A stretch of 49,943 nucleotides of DNA. It comes from Bacteroidia bacterium. Its GTDB lineage: Bacteria > Bacteroidota > Bacteroidia > Flavobacteriales > Flavobacteriaceae. Shown here piece after piece: positions 7,083 through 16,649 of this stretch. Position numbers and translations under genes: made by a program. The stretch is from the NCBI GenBank assembly GCA_030430535.1, contig JAUIKY010000026.1:1-49943 (forward strand), in the 5' to 3' direction. The notes beneath the pieces are model-generated. The model did no database searches. It was not told where the DNA came from and saw nothing but the letters and a program-made list of their open reading frames with translations. The number at the start of each line of letters is the position of its first letter. Within the stretch, counting starts at the first letter, position 1.

Positions 7083-8576
7083 CTACCTATTCCGCCAAAA
7101 GAACGGCGTAAATAAAATGAGCACGGTAAAGAGTTCCAAACGACCAATAAGCATTAAAAAGGACGCCCACCATTGCCCCAAACCAGGCAAGGCTGCATAA
7201 TTGTTCACCGGACCAAAATCGCCCAAAGCGGGCCCGACATTACCAAGTGTGGATGCTGCCAAACCAATGGCCGACTTAAAATCAAGACCAAACATGGAAA
7301 ACACCAATGCCCCAATAATAAAGGAGAGCATGTACAAAATGAAAAAACCTAATATGTTGAATACAATATCGCCCGAAATAGCTCTTTTGTTGTAGCGAAC
7401 AGGCAAAATGGCACTGGGGTGCAACGTGCGTTTAAATTCCAAAAAACCATTTTTGATGAGTATCAGATGGCGTACTACTTTAACGCCTCCGGAGGTACTA
7501 CCAGCCGAGCCGCCCAAAAACATGAGTCCGAAGAAGAACACCACCAAAAAGGGCGTCCAAAGTGTATAATCCGCGGTAACAAAACCCGTTGTGGTTATCA
7601 CCGAAAGGACTTGAAACAAGCCATGCCGAAACGCACTTTCGGCCTCGCCCCATACCATGGGATGTTCGATGGAAGACACCGATACATCAGCCCTAAAATA
7701 AATAAGTACCGAAGCGATTAAGGTAAAAATGGCTATAAACTTAAAATACAATTTGAACTCTTCATCCTTCAATACTTTTTGCACTTTTCCCTTAAAAGCA
7801 AAATAACTCAACACGAAGTTGGTCCCTGCCAAAAACATAAACAGAATGATAATATATTGAATTACGGGGTCGCCATTCCAATAGGCCACACTGGCATTTT
7901 TAGTTGAAAACCCACCCGTGGACAGTGTACACAAAGCATGGTTTATGGCATCAAAAAACGACATGCCCGCCAAGCTAAGCAACAAGGTTTCGGCTGCGGT
8001 ATATCCAAAATAAATAAGCCACAAACGTTTTGCGGTGTCTGTAATTCTGGGGTGTAGTTTATCGGCACTCGGCCCGGGGGCTTCAGCTGCAAAAAGCTGC
8101 ATCCCTCCAATGCCCAACAAAGGCAAAATGGCAATCGCTAAAACGATAATTCCCATACCGCCAATCCAATGGGTTAAACTGCGCCAAAACAAAACGCCTT
8201 TGGGCACGGCTTCAATATCGTTTAAAATAGAGGCGCCCGTAGTGGTGTAGCCCGACATGGTTTCAAAAAAGGCACTGGTAAAGCTGGGAATACTTTCGGT
8301 TAAAACATAAGGCACTGCTCCAGAAAGCGACATGATTATCCACCCGAAAGTTACCACAATATAGCCTTCGCGTTTGTTAATTTCCTTTTTGTGCTTGCGG
8401 GTCAATACCATGGCTATTCCTCCAACAACTGAAGTCATTAAACCTGATAAAAACAATTGCAGCGTTACGCCGTCGGCATAAATTAAACTGATAAGCGTGG
8501 ACAGCAACATAAAGCCCCCGTTAAAGAGCAACAACAGCCCAAGAAAATGGAAAATAATCTTGTAGTTAAGTTTCAT
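7083..8576 (-). CDS. trkH: Trk-type potassium uptake protein, membrane subunit
   Basis: A 497-aa ion-conducting subunit of the TrkAH/KtrAB family, in the inner membrane. The four pore-loop repeats are visible: SGYTTTGASI, LSTGGFSTKN, VITTTGFVTA and STLGNVGPALG, each with the selectivity-filter Gly. About ten hydrophobic helices are spread along the chain. It starts 2 nt after the end of trkA, so the two are one operon and the regulator is made first. The length and the well-conserved pore loops favour TrkH over KtrB. Confidence 0.93.
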   Translation of the reverse strand: MKLNYKIIFHFLGLLLLFNGGFMLLSTLISLIYADGVTLQLFLSGLMTSVVGGIAMVLTRKHKKEINKREGYIVVTFGWIIMSLSGAVPYVLTESIPSFTSAFFETMSGYTTTGASILNDIEAVPKGVLFWRSLTHWIGGMGIIVLAIAILPLLGIGGMQLFAAEAPGPSADKLHPRITDTAKRLWLIYFGYTAAETLLLSLAGMSFFDAINHALCTLSTGGFSTKNASVAYWNGDPVIQYIIILFMFLAGTNFVLSYFAFKGKVQKVLKDEEFKLYFKFIAIFTLIASVLIYFRADVSVSSIEHPMVWGEAESAFRHGLFQVLSVITTTGFVTADYTLWTPFLVVFFFGLMFLGGSAGSTSGGVKVVRHLILIKNGFLEFKRTLHPSAILPVRYNKRAISGDIVFNILGFFILYMLSFIIGALVFSMFGLDFKSAIGLAASTLGNVGPALGDFGPVNNYAALPGLGQWWASFLMLIGRLELFTVLILFTPFFWRNR

Positions 8577-8578
8577 AT

Positions 8579-9928
8579 TTAACGAAATAATCGTTCAACA
8601 CCTTTAATGGATTGCAACAAACTACACACCACAATACGGTCGCCCTCACGGATTTTAAAGTCGCCCAAGGCAATGATACCTTCTCCATTTCGCACCACGC
8701 CACCTATAATAGCTGACCTCGGGAAGTCAATGTTTTTAATGTATTTATTACAAATGGCTGAAGTCGATTTTACTTCGAACTCCAACAATTCGGCATTCAT
8801 ATTGTTCAGTTTGGTCATGGCTACGACCTCTCCTTTTCTGATGTATCTAAAAATGGTGTTTGCGGCCAGTAGCTTTTTATTGATCAGAGTTTCAATACCC
8901 ACGGAATGCGACAGTTCAAAATAATCCATGTTCTCCACCAAAGCCACGGTCTTTTTAACCTCTTTCGATTTGGCCACCAAACAGGACATGATATTGGTTT
9001 CAGAATTATCGCCAACAGCGATAAAAGCATCCATGTCGGAAATGTTCTCTTCCTCAAGCACATCGACGTTTTTTCCATCACTATTGATTACCAACACGTT
9101 GGGTAATTCATCAGCAATATCGAAAGCACGCTCTCGGTTGGCTTCAAATAATTTTACGTTAAACCCTTTATTTGAAAGGTCGCGTGCCGTTTTAAAACCA
9201 ATTTGGGTACCGCCCAAAATCATCACATTCTTTATATCCCTATTGGCTTTGCCAGTTAAGCGGCACAAATCTTCACCCCCGCCTTCGGTAGTAATAAACA
9301 CCACGCTATCGCCCCTTTTAAAAACCGTATCGCCTCTGGGAATAATGGTGTACTGCGTACCAAAACGTTGAATGGCGATGGGTACAAAGTGGATTTCAGG
9401 AAATATTCTCGCCGCTTCCTTTACCGTTTTCCCAACGAAAGATGCCGAGCGTGAAAGCGTTAAACCAACCATGGTTAATGCACCGTTTTCGAACTCATAA
9501 GTATCATTGAAAGAGGATTGTTTTAACGACAATTCTATTTCAGCCGCCGCTAAAGATTCTGGTGAAATCAGCTCATCAATACCAAACTCGGTAAAACCAA
9601 TTTCTTCTTTATGGCGGATAAACTCGGTATTCGAAATTCGGGCAATGGTTTTTTGCGAACCCAATTGCTTGGCCAAAACGCAAACGGTAATATTGGTGGT
9701 TTCACTGGACGTTACGGCAATAAAAAGGTCGGAAGACTCCACGCGGGCATCTTTCAACACCGCTATTGAAGTGGCGTCACCACGTATAACCTTAATATCT
9801 AAATGTGTATCGGCGTAAACTAAACTATCTTTATCTGGGTCTATTAAAGTAATCTCTTGAGATTCGTAAGACAACAGTTTTGCTAAATGAAATCCAACTT
9901 CACCAGCTCCGGCAATAATAATTTTCAT
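8579..9928 (-). CDS. trkA: Trk potassium uptake regulatory subunit, double RCK
   Basis: A 449-aa cytoplasmic NAD(H)-binding gating subunit. It has two Rossmann RCK domains, the first with GAGEVG (7-12), the second from about 233 with GGTQIG, each followed by a TrkA-C domain (about 140-225 and 365-449). This tandem layout is typical of TrkA and not of the single-RCK KtrA. It sits directly upstream of trkH. A TAnnTTTG-type box lies about 25 nt before the ATG. Confidence 0.95.
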   Translation of the reverse strand: MKIIIAGAGEVGFHLAKLLSYESQEITLIDPDKDSLVYADTHLDIKVIRGDATSIAVLKDARVESSDLFIAVTSSETTNITVCVLAKQLGSQKTIARISNTEFIRHKEEIGFTEFGIDELISPESLAAAEIELSLKQSSFNDTYEFENGALTMVGLTLSRSASFVGKTVKEAARIFPEIHFVPIAIQRFGTQYTIIPRGDTVFKRGDSVVFITTEGGGEDLCRLTGKANRDIKNVMILGGTQIGFKTARDLSNKGFNVKLFEANRERAFDIADELPNVLVINSDGKNVDVLEEENISDMDAFIAVGDNSETNIMSCLVAKSKEVKKTVALVENMDYFELSHSVGIETLINKKLLAANTIFRYIRKGEVVAMTKLNNMNAELLEFEVKSTSAICNKYIKNIDFPRSAIIGGVVRNGEGIIALGDFKIREGDRIVVCSLLQSIKGVERLFR

Positions 9929-9953
9929 TATCTATTAATCATAAAAAGTAGCA

Positions 9954-9961
9954 CAAATATA
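9954..9961 (-). promoter_or_regulatory. Probable -7 box of the trkA-trkH operon
   Basis: The minus strand reads TATATTTG at 9961-9954, fitting TAnnTTTG, 26 nt before the trkA start. No clear TTG stands at the ideal distance upstream. Confidence 0.4.
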
Positions 9962-10040
9962 CTATAAATTAGATATAAGCGTGTTAATTAGGCGTTTTAT
10001 AATAATCGGCCACTTATTATTATATGCATGGGTAAAAGTT

Positions 10041-10048
10041 TATATTTG
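10041..10048 (+). promoter_or_regulatory. Probable -7 box of ubiE-porT
   Basis: TATATTTG fits TAnnTTTG and lies 17 nt before the TTG start of ubiE, implying a very short leader. The upstream TTG element is not clear. Confidence 0.4.
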
Positions 10049-10065
10049 TCGAAAATTTTTCAGAT

Positions 10066-10794
10066 TTGTCAAAAGTAAAGCCCTATAAAAACAGCGACTT
10101 AGGTAAAAAGGAACAGGTTACCAAAATGTTCGATACCATTTCTGGCGATTACGACGGTTTAAACCGGGTTATTTCGTTTGGAATAGATATTAAATGGCGA
10201 AAAAAAGTAGTGAACATGGTTGCCAAAAGCAATCCAGAAACCATTTTGGATATCGCTACTGGAACAGGCGATTTGGCTATTAACCTAGCCGAAACCAATG
10301 CCACTAAAATTGTGGGGCTCGACATCAGTTCGGGCATGCTGGCCATAGGAAAGGAAAAAGTAAAAAAGAAAGGCTTGGACTCTAAAATAGACCTAGTTTT
10401 GGGCGACAGCGAAAACATGCCTTTTGAAGACAATACTTTTGATGCCATTACCGTAGCTTTTGGAGTGCGCAATTTTGAAACTTTGGAAAACGGATTGAAA
10501 GAAATTTTAAGGGTACTGAAACCAGGCGGTACTTTTGTGATTTTAGAAACTTCGGTACCCACAAAAACACCATACAAACAGGGCTACGCCTTTTACACCA
10601 AAAATATTTTACCGCTAATTGGTAAAATATTTTCAAAAGACCGAAGCGCCTACCGCTACCTAAGCGAATCGGCCTCTGTTTTTCCTTACGGTGAAGCTTT
10701 GAACAATATTTTACGCAAAATTGGGTTTATAAATGTTGAAGATTTTCCACAAACTTTTGGTGTGGCCACAATCTATAAATCATCGAAGAAATAA
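10066..10794 (+). CDS. ubiE: Demethylmenaquinone methyltransferase
   Basis: A 242-aa SAM-dependent C-methyltransferase (MenG/UbiE) that performs the last step of menaquinone synthesis; Bacteroidota use menaquinone, so that is the likely substrate. The SAM-binding [11 protein letters not shown] lies at 61-71, followed by [16 protein letters not shown] and VAFGVRNFE, both family signatures. The start is a TTG at 10066 giving the expected N terminus; no in-frame ATG precedes the conserved region. The stop codon is 1 nt before the porT ATG, so the two are co-transcribed, an arrangement well known in flavobacteria. Confidence 0.95.
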   Translation: MSKVKPYKNSDLGKKEQVTKMFDTISGDYDGLNRVISFGIDIKWRKKVVNMVAKSNPETILDIATGTGDLAINLAETNATKIVGLDISSGMLAIGKEKVKKKGLDSKIDLVLGDSENMPFEDNTFDAITVAFGVRNFETLENGLKEILRVLKPGGTFVILETSVPTKTPYKQGYAFYTKNILPLIGKIFSKDRSAYRYLSESASVFPYGEALNNILRKIGFINVEDFPQTFGVATIYKSSKK

Positions 10795-10795
10795 C

Positions 10796-11527
10796 ATGAA
10801 GCACATTTTTGCATTAATCGCTTTTTTATTCATCACCCAAACCTCTAGCGCACAACTTTTTAAAAAAGAAAAAATAACTTACGACGCTAACCAAGGGCGC
10901 GGCAGTACCGACAACAACTTACTGCGTTGGGGCTATTTTTTGGGCTTCAGCACTTACGATTTCAATTTTGATTACAACACCGATTTACGCGATATTTACG
11001 TAAAAAGAAGCCCCGGTTTTAACGTGGGCTTAATAGGAAACCTACGTGTAAACAGTTTTATCGATTTGCGTTTGGAGCCGGGGTTACTTATCACCACCCG
11101 CGAACTCTATTACAGCCAAGAATATTTTGAAAACGAACCCGATGTAAAATCGTCCGATTTGATTCGGGAGGTAAAATCGACCTATATCCACGTACCGCTA
11201 TTGGTTAAAATTTCAACCAAGCGCATCAATAATTTTAAACCTTTTATCGTGGGCGGCTTTTCAACAGCATTGAATCTTTCGAGCAACGAAAACAACCCCG
11301 AGGACAATAGCAACGGGCAATTCAGGACCACAAAAAATTCCATTTTTTATGAATTGGGCTTTGGTATCGACTTTTATTTGTACAATTTTAAATTCACCCC
11401 TTCCATCCGTGGATTATTCGGTATTAACGACGAATTGATTAGGGACGAAGACCCCAATAGCCCTTGGACCAGCAACATTGCCACGATGAAAACACGTGGG
11501 GTGTTTATTAATTTTACGTTTCAGTAG
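10796..11527 (+). CDS. porT: PorT/SprT family outer membrane protein of the type IX secretion system
   Basis: A 243-aa protein with a signal peptide (1-19, ending SSA-Q) and a predicted beta-rich outer-membrane barrel with alternating aromatic strands, ending in the typical terminal Phe (FINFTFQ). It resembles PorT, called SprT in gliding flavobacteria, a component needed for type IX secretion and gliding. The ATG at 10796 is preferred over an upstream in-frame start at 10733 inside ubiE, because it begins exactly at the signal peptide. The ubiE-porT arrangement supports the assignment. Its presence suggests the cell exports proteins with C-terminal sorting domains, though no other type IX gene is in the window. 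Confidence 0.88.
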   Translation: MKHIFALIAFLFITQTSSAQLFKKEKITYDANQGRGSTDNNLLRWGYFLGFSTYDFNFDYNTDLRDIYVKRSPGFNVGLIGNLRVNSFIDLRLEPGLLITTRELYYSQEYFENEPDVKSSDLIREVKSTYIHVPLLVKISTKRINNFKPFIVGGFSTALNLSSNENNPEDNSNGQFRTTKNSIFYELGFGIDFYLYNFKFTPSIRGLFGINDELIRDEDPNSPWTSNIATMKTRGVFINFTFQ

Positions 11528-11600
11528 GGCTCTCGCAAAAGCGCGGAGGCGCAAAGAACAATACAACGCACTGATTACTGCTACTGCATACTGCAACTTA

Positions 11601-12323
11601 TTAGGTCGCTCTCCTAAACTCGCTCAATAAGATAGCCGTCGCTGTGGCTACATTTAAGCTTTCGGTGGCCTGTAAATCGCCAAATCGGGGAATAGCTATT
11701 TTTTCCGTAACAAAACTTTCAACATCTTTTGAAATACCATTGGCCTCATTGCCCATTACCAATACACCATTTTTAGGCAATTGGGCCGAATACACATTTT
11801 CGCCATCCATAAACGCACCAAAAACAGGGCCGTTATAGCTTTTCAAAAAAACCTGTAAATCCACATAATTGATATTAACCCGAGTTATCGAACCCATGGT
11901 AGCCTGTACCACTTTGGGGTTAAAACAATCTACCGTATCGGTACTGCAAACCAAATCTTTTATTCCAAACCAATCGCAAAGCCTGATAATGGTGCCGAGA
12001 TTTCCGGGATCACTAACAGCATCTAAAGCCACAATTAATCCGTCACTTTTTATGGGCTTAGGTTGTGGAATTTCAAATACTGCCAAAGCCGTATTCGGCG
12101 TTTTCAAAAAACTAATGCGTTTTAATTCCTTTTCGGAAATAATGGTCACTTTCGCGGCATTAATATTGAACGATTCTGTAGTAAACAATTCATGAAGCTT
12201 AAGTGGCGATTGCAAAAGTTCGTTGATGGTCTTTATCCCTTCGGCCACAAAAAAACCATGCTGTTGCCTAAACTTTTTTTGTTTTAAACTCGTTATTAAT
12301 TTGATTTGGTTTTTAGAAAGCAT
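11601..12323 (-). CDS. TrmH/SpoU family RNA 2'-O-methyltransferase
   Basis: A 240-aa SPOUT-class methyltransferase, probably acting on rRNA. An N-terminal substrate-binding region (about 1-85) precedes the catalytic knot. The three SPOUT motifs are visible: DPGNLGTIIR, VMGNEANGIS and ESLNVATATAILL. Whether it is the 23S G2251 (RlmB) enzyme or another paralog cannot be settled by eye. It is convergent with porT, separated by 73 bp containing a short repeat-like stretch. Confidence 0.88.
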   Translation of the reverse strand: MLSKNQIKLITSLKQKKFRQQHGFFVAEGIKTINELLQSPLKLHELFTTESFNINAAKVTIISEKELKRISFLKTPNTALAVFEIPQPKPIKSDGLIVALDAVSDPGNLGTIIRLCDWFGIKDLVCSTDTVDCFNPKVVQATMGSITRVNINYVDLQVFLKSYNGPVFGAFMDGENVYSAQLPKNGVLVMGNEANGISKDVESFVTEKIAIPRFGDLQATESLNVATATAILLSEFRRAT

Positions 12324-12577
12324 AATGTTTTTATTCGTTTAAATTTAAAAAAAGCCTGTGGTTAAGCTGTTTAATTATTTTTTGCGCCATACCCCATGTT
12401 TGCCAAACCTGCGCTGAGTGAGGTTGAAGCATGCCCAATATGAGCTTTCATAAATTTTGATAAAGAAAAGAAAATATTGCGAGGCTCTAACCATTCCGCT
12501 ATTTATTTCAGCGTAAATAGTGTATTTTTGAACAAAATTGCAGCACTAAAAGTTTAAAATATAACCCCACTTTTCAC
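12324..12577. other. Divergent intergenic region with a degenerate repeat
   Basis: No gene is seen. Around 12405-12435 there is a CTGCGCTGAG...GAAGCATG block that looks like a diverged copy of the 28-bp dispersed repeat found in the dcw cluster. A TAnnTTTG box for tamL is at 12523-12530. Confidence 0.4.
12523..12530 (+). promoter_or_regulatory. Probable -7 box of tamL
   Basis: TATTTTTG fits TAnnTTTG and is 47 nt before the TTG start of tamL. The upstream element is not clear. Confidence 0.4.
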
Positions 12578-15124
12578 TTGACACGTCAACTCCTAAAAAT
12601 ATTCATTCTAATCATTTTTTCGAGATGCTTCCTTTCCTGCGACGCTACTAAAAGAGTTGCCAAAGACGAGTATTTATTGACCAAGAATACCGTTTTCGTT
12701 AACGATAAAAAAGACAAGTCGGTAACCATAAACAACCTGATTTACCAAAAAACCAACCGAAAAATTGCTGGTATTCCGCTGCGATTGCACATTTACAACT
12801 TAGCCCGACCAAATCGAGATTCCCTTTTTGAAGCTTGGTTGGACAAAAAACCCAACCGCCGCGAGCGCCTTATAAAACGCTATTCGAAAAAGCAAGTTGA
12901 CAAACTAAAGGCATCGGCCATTGGGTTCAACAAATGGCTAAAACGGACTGGAGAACCTCCAACCATTGTTAGTGAAGAACAAACCAAAAAATCGGCAAAG
13001 CGGTTTCATGACTATTACATTAATAACGGTTGGTTTAATGTAGAAACCGAGTACGACATCACTAAAAATGATAATAAACGGGCCGAAGTGGAATACAAGA
13101 TTAAAACCGGAACGCCTTTTATTCTCGACTCCATTACCGAAACCATCAAATCGCCCGTGGTAAAATCGTTATACGATAAAATTGAAGATGAAGCCATTAT
13201 TAAACCTGGCCAACAATACAAAACTTTAAATTTTGAAGGGGAACGCGATCGTATTTCCAACGAGTTACGAAATTCGGGGGTTTACCACTTCAATCAAGAT
13301 TACATTACGTTTGAAATGGACACCATTGGCACCAACAAAAAGGTGAATGTTGATGTTATTATTCAAAATCGAGCCATAAGAACTCAGGATTCCATAAGGC
13401 GCCAACCTTTTGAAATCTTCAAAATAAGGGATGTAAACATTATTACCGATTATACGTTTGAAAACCGTGGCAAACCCTTTCAAGATTCCATATACTACAA
13501 CGGCTACAAACTTTACAGCTATGGTAAAATGCGTTACCAACCCAAAGCGCTTACCGATGCCGTATTTATATCGCCAGGTGAGGTTTTTAGAGATATTGAC
13601 CGTACCCGAACCTACCGTCACTTAAACGAGCTACGCACCTTTAAGTACCCCAATATTGAGTATATTGAAAACCCCGATAATACCCTTACCGACACAATAA
13701 GGCTTACCCCGCTCAAAAAATTCAACCTCGGGTTTAGCACCGACGTATCGACCAGTAATATCCAAACGGTTGGTTTTTCGGTAAACCCCAGCTTGTTGAT
13801 CCGAAATATTTTTAGGGGCGCCGAAACCTTTCAAATTTCGGCCATTGGTTCCATTGGGTCTTCAAAAGACGCCCAAGAAGGCGATCCTTTTTTTGACATT
13901 AACGAATTTGGTGTTGATTTTAAACTCACCATCCCGAGGCTATTTTCACCCTTTTATACCGAAAACCTCATCCCAAAATATATGCTGCCCAGCACCAAAA
14001 TCAGTTTGGCCTCAACCAGCCAGACCAATATTGGTCTCGACAAGCGTACCTTCAGCGGTATTTTCAACTACAATTGGCGACCTAACGACAAAGCCACTAA
14101 CAGACTGGATGTATTTAATGTGCAATACGTTAAAAACCTGAACATCGACAACTATTTTAATGTATACAGTAATTCGTTCAACAACCTGAACAATATTGCA
14201 CTTAACGTTTACAATACCCCTGCCGAATATATTGAACCCGACGAAAACGACAACCCGGTTTTAAACAAAGCCCGATCGGATGAGTTTATGGATTTAGTAT
14301 TGGCCGATAACAGTTTTGAAAGCGGCAATCCTTCAGCATACAAAGAAGTTAATAATATCAAGGAACGTAAAGACCGATTAACGGAAAACAACCTGATTAT
14401 TTCATCCATTTACAATTTAACTTACGATGAGCGCACCAATCTATTTGATGAAGACTTTTCCATTTTCCGCTTTAAATTGGAATTGGCAGGGAATTTGTTG
14501 GCGACCGGATCAGAGCTTTTGGGCTTCCAAAGAAACCGAAACGACCGCTTTGAGCTCTTTGGAGTGTCGTACTCGCAATACGTGAAAACCGAGTTTGAAT
14601 ACACCAAACATTGGGACTTGGGCAAGAAAAACGTTTTTGCCATGCGAAGCTTTTTGGGCGTAGCCATTCCGTACGGCAACTCGAACAGTATTCCGTTTTC
14701 CAAGAGTTTTTTTGCTGGAGGCCCCAACGACAACCGTGCATGGACGGCCTATAGTTTGGGCCCCGGAAGTTCGGACACGACAAACGAATTTAACGAAGCC
14801 AACCTAAAACTGGCCTTGAGTGCCGAACAACGCTTCAACATTTTTGAAGATTTGAACGGGGCTATTTTTGTGGACGTTGGTAACATTTGGAACGTTTTGG
14901 ATAACACTACCACCGAAGGCGCTGTATTCAATAGTTTTAGTTCGCTTAAAGACATTGCCGTTGGCTCTGGATTTGGCCTGCGTTACGATTTTAGCTTTTT
15001 CGTTTTCAGGTTCGATATTGGTTTTAAAACCTACGATCCCTTTTACGGAGCGCAAAACCGTTGGTTTAACGACTACAATTTTTCAAACGCAGTTTATAAC
15101 ATTGGTATAAACTATCCGTTTTAA
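12578..15124 (+). CDS. tamL: TamL, lipidated TamA/BamA-family outer membrane protein
   Basis: An 848-aa outer-membrane assembly protein. Residues 1-21 form a lipoprotein signal ending FLSC, so Cys21 is probably lipidated; lipidation marks the Bacteroidota TamL branch of the TamA/BamA superfamily. POTRA-like periplasmic repeats occupy roughly 130-430 and a 16-strand barrel with many aromatic strands the last 400 residues, with the surface-antigen pattern (SFFAGGPNDNRAW; VDVGNIWNV) and a C-terminal Phe (INYPF). The start is TTG; no in-frame ATG gives the signal. TamL works with TamB in other members of the phylum, but no TamB-like gene is in this window. BamA itself would be a second, non-lipidated paralog elsewhere. 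Confidence 0.88.
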   Translation: MTRQLLKIFILIIFSRCFLSCDATKRVAKDEYLLTKNTVFVNDKKDKSVTINNLIYQKTNRKIAGIPLRLHIYNLARPNRDSLFEAWLDKKPNRRERLIKRYSKKQVDKLKASAIGFNKWLKRTGEPPTIVSEEQTKKSAKRFHDYYINNGWFNVETEYDITKNDNKRAEVEYKIKTGTPFILDSITETIKSPVVKSLYDKIEDEAIIKPGQQYKTLNFEGERDRISNELRNSGVYHFNQDYITFEMDTIGTNKKVNVDVIIQNRAIRTQDSIRRQPFEIFKIRDVNIITDYTFENRGKPFQDSIYYNGYKLYSYGKMRYQPKALTDAVFISPGEVFRDIDRTRTYRHLNELRTFKYPNIEYIENPDNTLTDTIRLTPLKKFNLGFSTDVSTSNIQTVGFSVNPSLLIRNIFRGAETFQISAIGSIGSSKDAQEGDPFFDINEFGVDFKLTIPRLFSPFYTENLIPKYMLPSTKISLASTSQTNIGLDKRTFSGIFNYNWRPNDKATNRLDVFNVQYVKNLNIDNYFNVYSNSFNNLNNIALNVYNTPAEYIEPDENDNPVLNKARSDEFMDLVLADNSFESGNPSAYKEVNNIKERKDRLTENNLIISSIYNLTYDERTNLFDEDFSIFRFKLELAGNLLATGSELLGFQRNRNDRFELFGVSYSQYVKTEFEYTKHWDLGKKNVFAMRSFLGVAIPYGNSNSIPFSKSFFAGGPNDNRAWTAYSLGPGSSDTTNEFNEANLKLALSAEQRFNIFEDLNGAIFVDVGNIWNVLDNTTTEGAVFNSFSSLKDIAVGSGFGLRYDFSFFVFRFDIGFKTYDPFYGAQNRWFNDYNFSNAVYNIGINYPF

Positions 15125-15251
15125 CGCAGTTGAAAGTTTCAAAAATTTTCTACTGCAACCACCTTTCCAATCAACTAAAAAACTACAACGTTTTAGTTTA
15201 TTTTATTCGTTTTCAGAAAAGAAAACCAAGGTATCTTATTCAAAATTTAAT

Positions 15252-15259
15252 TACTTTTG
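15252..15259 (+). promoter_or_regulatory. Probable -7 box of fbaA
   Basis: TACTTTTG fits TAnnTTTG and lies 35 nt before the ATG. The upstream element is not clear. Confidence 0.4.
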
Positions 15260-15294
15260 AAAATATTAATTTACTAATCATATAAATAGAAAAT

Positions 15295-16362
15295 ATGGGA
15301 CACAACATAAAACCAGGTGTTGCCACAGGCGATGAAGTACAAGCGATATTTAACCATGCAAAAGCCAACAGTTATGCTTTGCCAGCGGTTAATGTTATTG
15401 GATCGGACACTATTAACGGTGTTTTGGAAACCGCAAGAGATTTAAATGCTCCTGTAATTATTCAATTTTCAAACGGAGGTGCTCAATTCAACGCCGGAAA
15501 AGGTTTAAGCAATGACGGGCAAAAAGCGGCCATTGCTGGTGCCATTGCCGGTGCAAAGCACGTACATACCTTATCTGAAGCCTATGGTGTTCCCGTAATT
15601 TTACATACAGACCACTGTGCGAAAAAATTATTGCCTTGGATAGACGGTATGCTCGATGCCAGCGAAAAACATTTTGAAGAAACAGGAAAGCCACTTTTCA
15701 GTTCGCACATGATCGATCTTTCGGAAGAACCTCTTGAAGAAAACATCGAAATCTGCAAGCAATACCTTGAGCGTATGAGCAAAATGGGCATGACTTTGGA
15801 AATTGAACTTGGTATTACAGGTGGCGAGGAAGATGGCGTTGACAATACCGATGTTGACGATTCTAAACTTTACACCCAACCAGAAGAAGTAGCCTACGCT
15901 TACGAAGAACTTAGCAAAGTGAGCCCGCGTTTTACCGTTGCCGCTGCCTTTGGCAATGTTCACGGGGTTTACAAGCCAGGTAACGTAAAACTGACTCCAA
16001 AAATCTTGAAAAATTCACAAGAATATATTTCTGAAAAATACGGTGTAGAGCACAACCACATCGATTTTGTATTCCACGGTGGATCGGGTTCTTCTGTTGA
16101 AGAAATTCGCGAAGGTATCAGCTATGGTGTTATCAAAATGAACATCGATACCGATTTGCAATACGCATTTATGAGCGGTATTAGAGATTATATGGGCGAA
16201 AAAGCCGAATATTTAAAATCACAAATAGGAAACCCTGATGGTGACGATGTGCCTAACAAAAAGTATTACGACCCACGTGTTTGGTTACGCGAAGGCGAAA
16301 AAACCTTTGTTGAGCGTCTGAAAAAAGCGTTTGAAGACCTAAACAACGTAAACACATTATAA
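15295..16362 (+). CDS. fbaA: Class II fructose-bisphosphate aldolase
   Basis: A 355-aa zinc aldolase that interconverts fructose 1,6-bisphosphate with dihydroxyacetone phosphate and glyceraldehyde 3-phosphate in glycolysis and gluconeogenesis. HTDHC (104-108) gives catalytic Asp106 and zinc ligand His107. Glu171, His223 in NVHG and His261 in FHGGSGS complete the metal and phosphate site, each offset by three from the E. coli positions, so it belongs to subclass IIA. NIDTD (283-287) is the substrate-binding motif. It is monocistronic, bounded by its own promoter and a strong terminator. Confidence 0.96.
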   Translation: MGHNIKPGVATGDEVQAIFNHAKANSYALPAVNVIGSDTINGVLETARDLNAPVIIQFSNGGAQFNAGKGLSNDGQKAAIAGAIAGAKHVHTLSEAYGVPVILHTDHCAKKLLPWIDGMLDASEKHFEETGKPLFSSHMIDLSEEPLEENIEICKQYLERMSKMGMTLEIELGITGGEEDGVDNTDVDDSKLYTQPEEVAYAYEELSKVSPRFTVAAAFGNVHGVYKPGNVKLTPKILKNSQEYISEKYGVEHNHIDFVFHGGSGSSVEEIREGISYGVIKMNIDTDLQYAFMSGIRDYMGEKAEYLKSQIGNPDGDDVPNKKYYDPRVWLREGEKTFVERLKKAFEDLNNVNTL

Positions 16363-16380
16363 TAGAGTTGAAATCTACTC

Positions 16381-16414
16381 AAAAAAAGACCTCACCAACT
16401 GAGGTCTTTTTTTT
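16381..16414 (+). terminator. Terminator of fbaA
   Basis: Perfect 11-bp stem (16384-16394 with 16400-16410), a five-base loop, then a T run. It is 20 nt after the fbaA stop codon. Confidence 0.9.
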
Positions 16415-16507
16415 GTTACAAAACTTAAAAACAGTATCTTACGTTAGGCTTAACACAAAGCTTCAAACAAATCCATTTTAGTTTTACTTCAAAATTAAAA
16501 AAAGACT

Positions 16508-16515
16508 TAATTTTG
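16508..16515 (+). promoter_or_regulatory. Possible -7 box of accD
   Basis: TAATTTTG fits TAnnTTTG but lies 134 nt before the ATG, giving a long leader. The rest of the gap from 16415 to 16649 is AT-rich and shows nothing else. Confidence 0.3.
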
Positions 16516-16649
16516 TATAATGCTTTCTGCTAATCAATGTTAAAATTTAAAATGACAACATTTGTTTTCCCATTGTGTTTCGCGTTAGCAATCCATTGAA
16601 TAAAATAAAACTCCACAAATATTTAGGAGTGAAAAAATAAGAAATCAGT

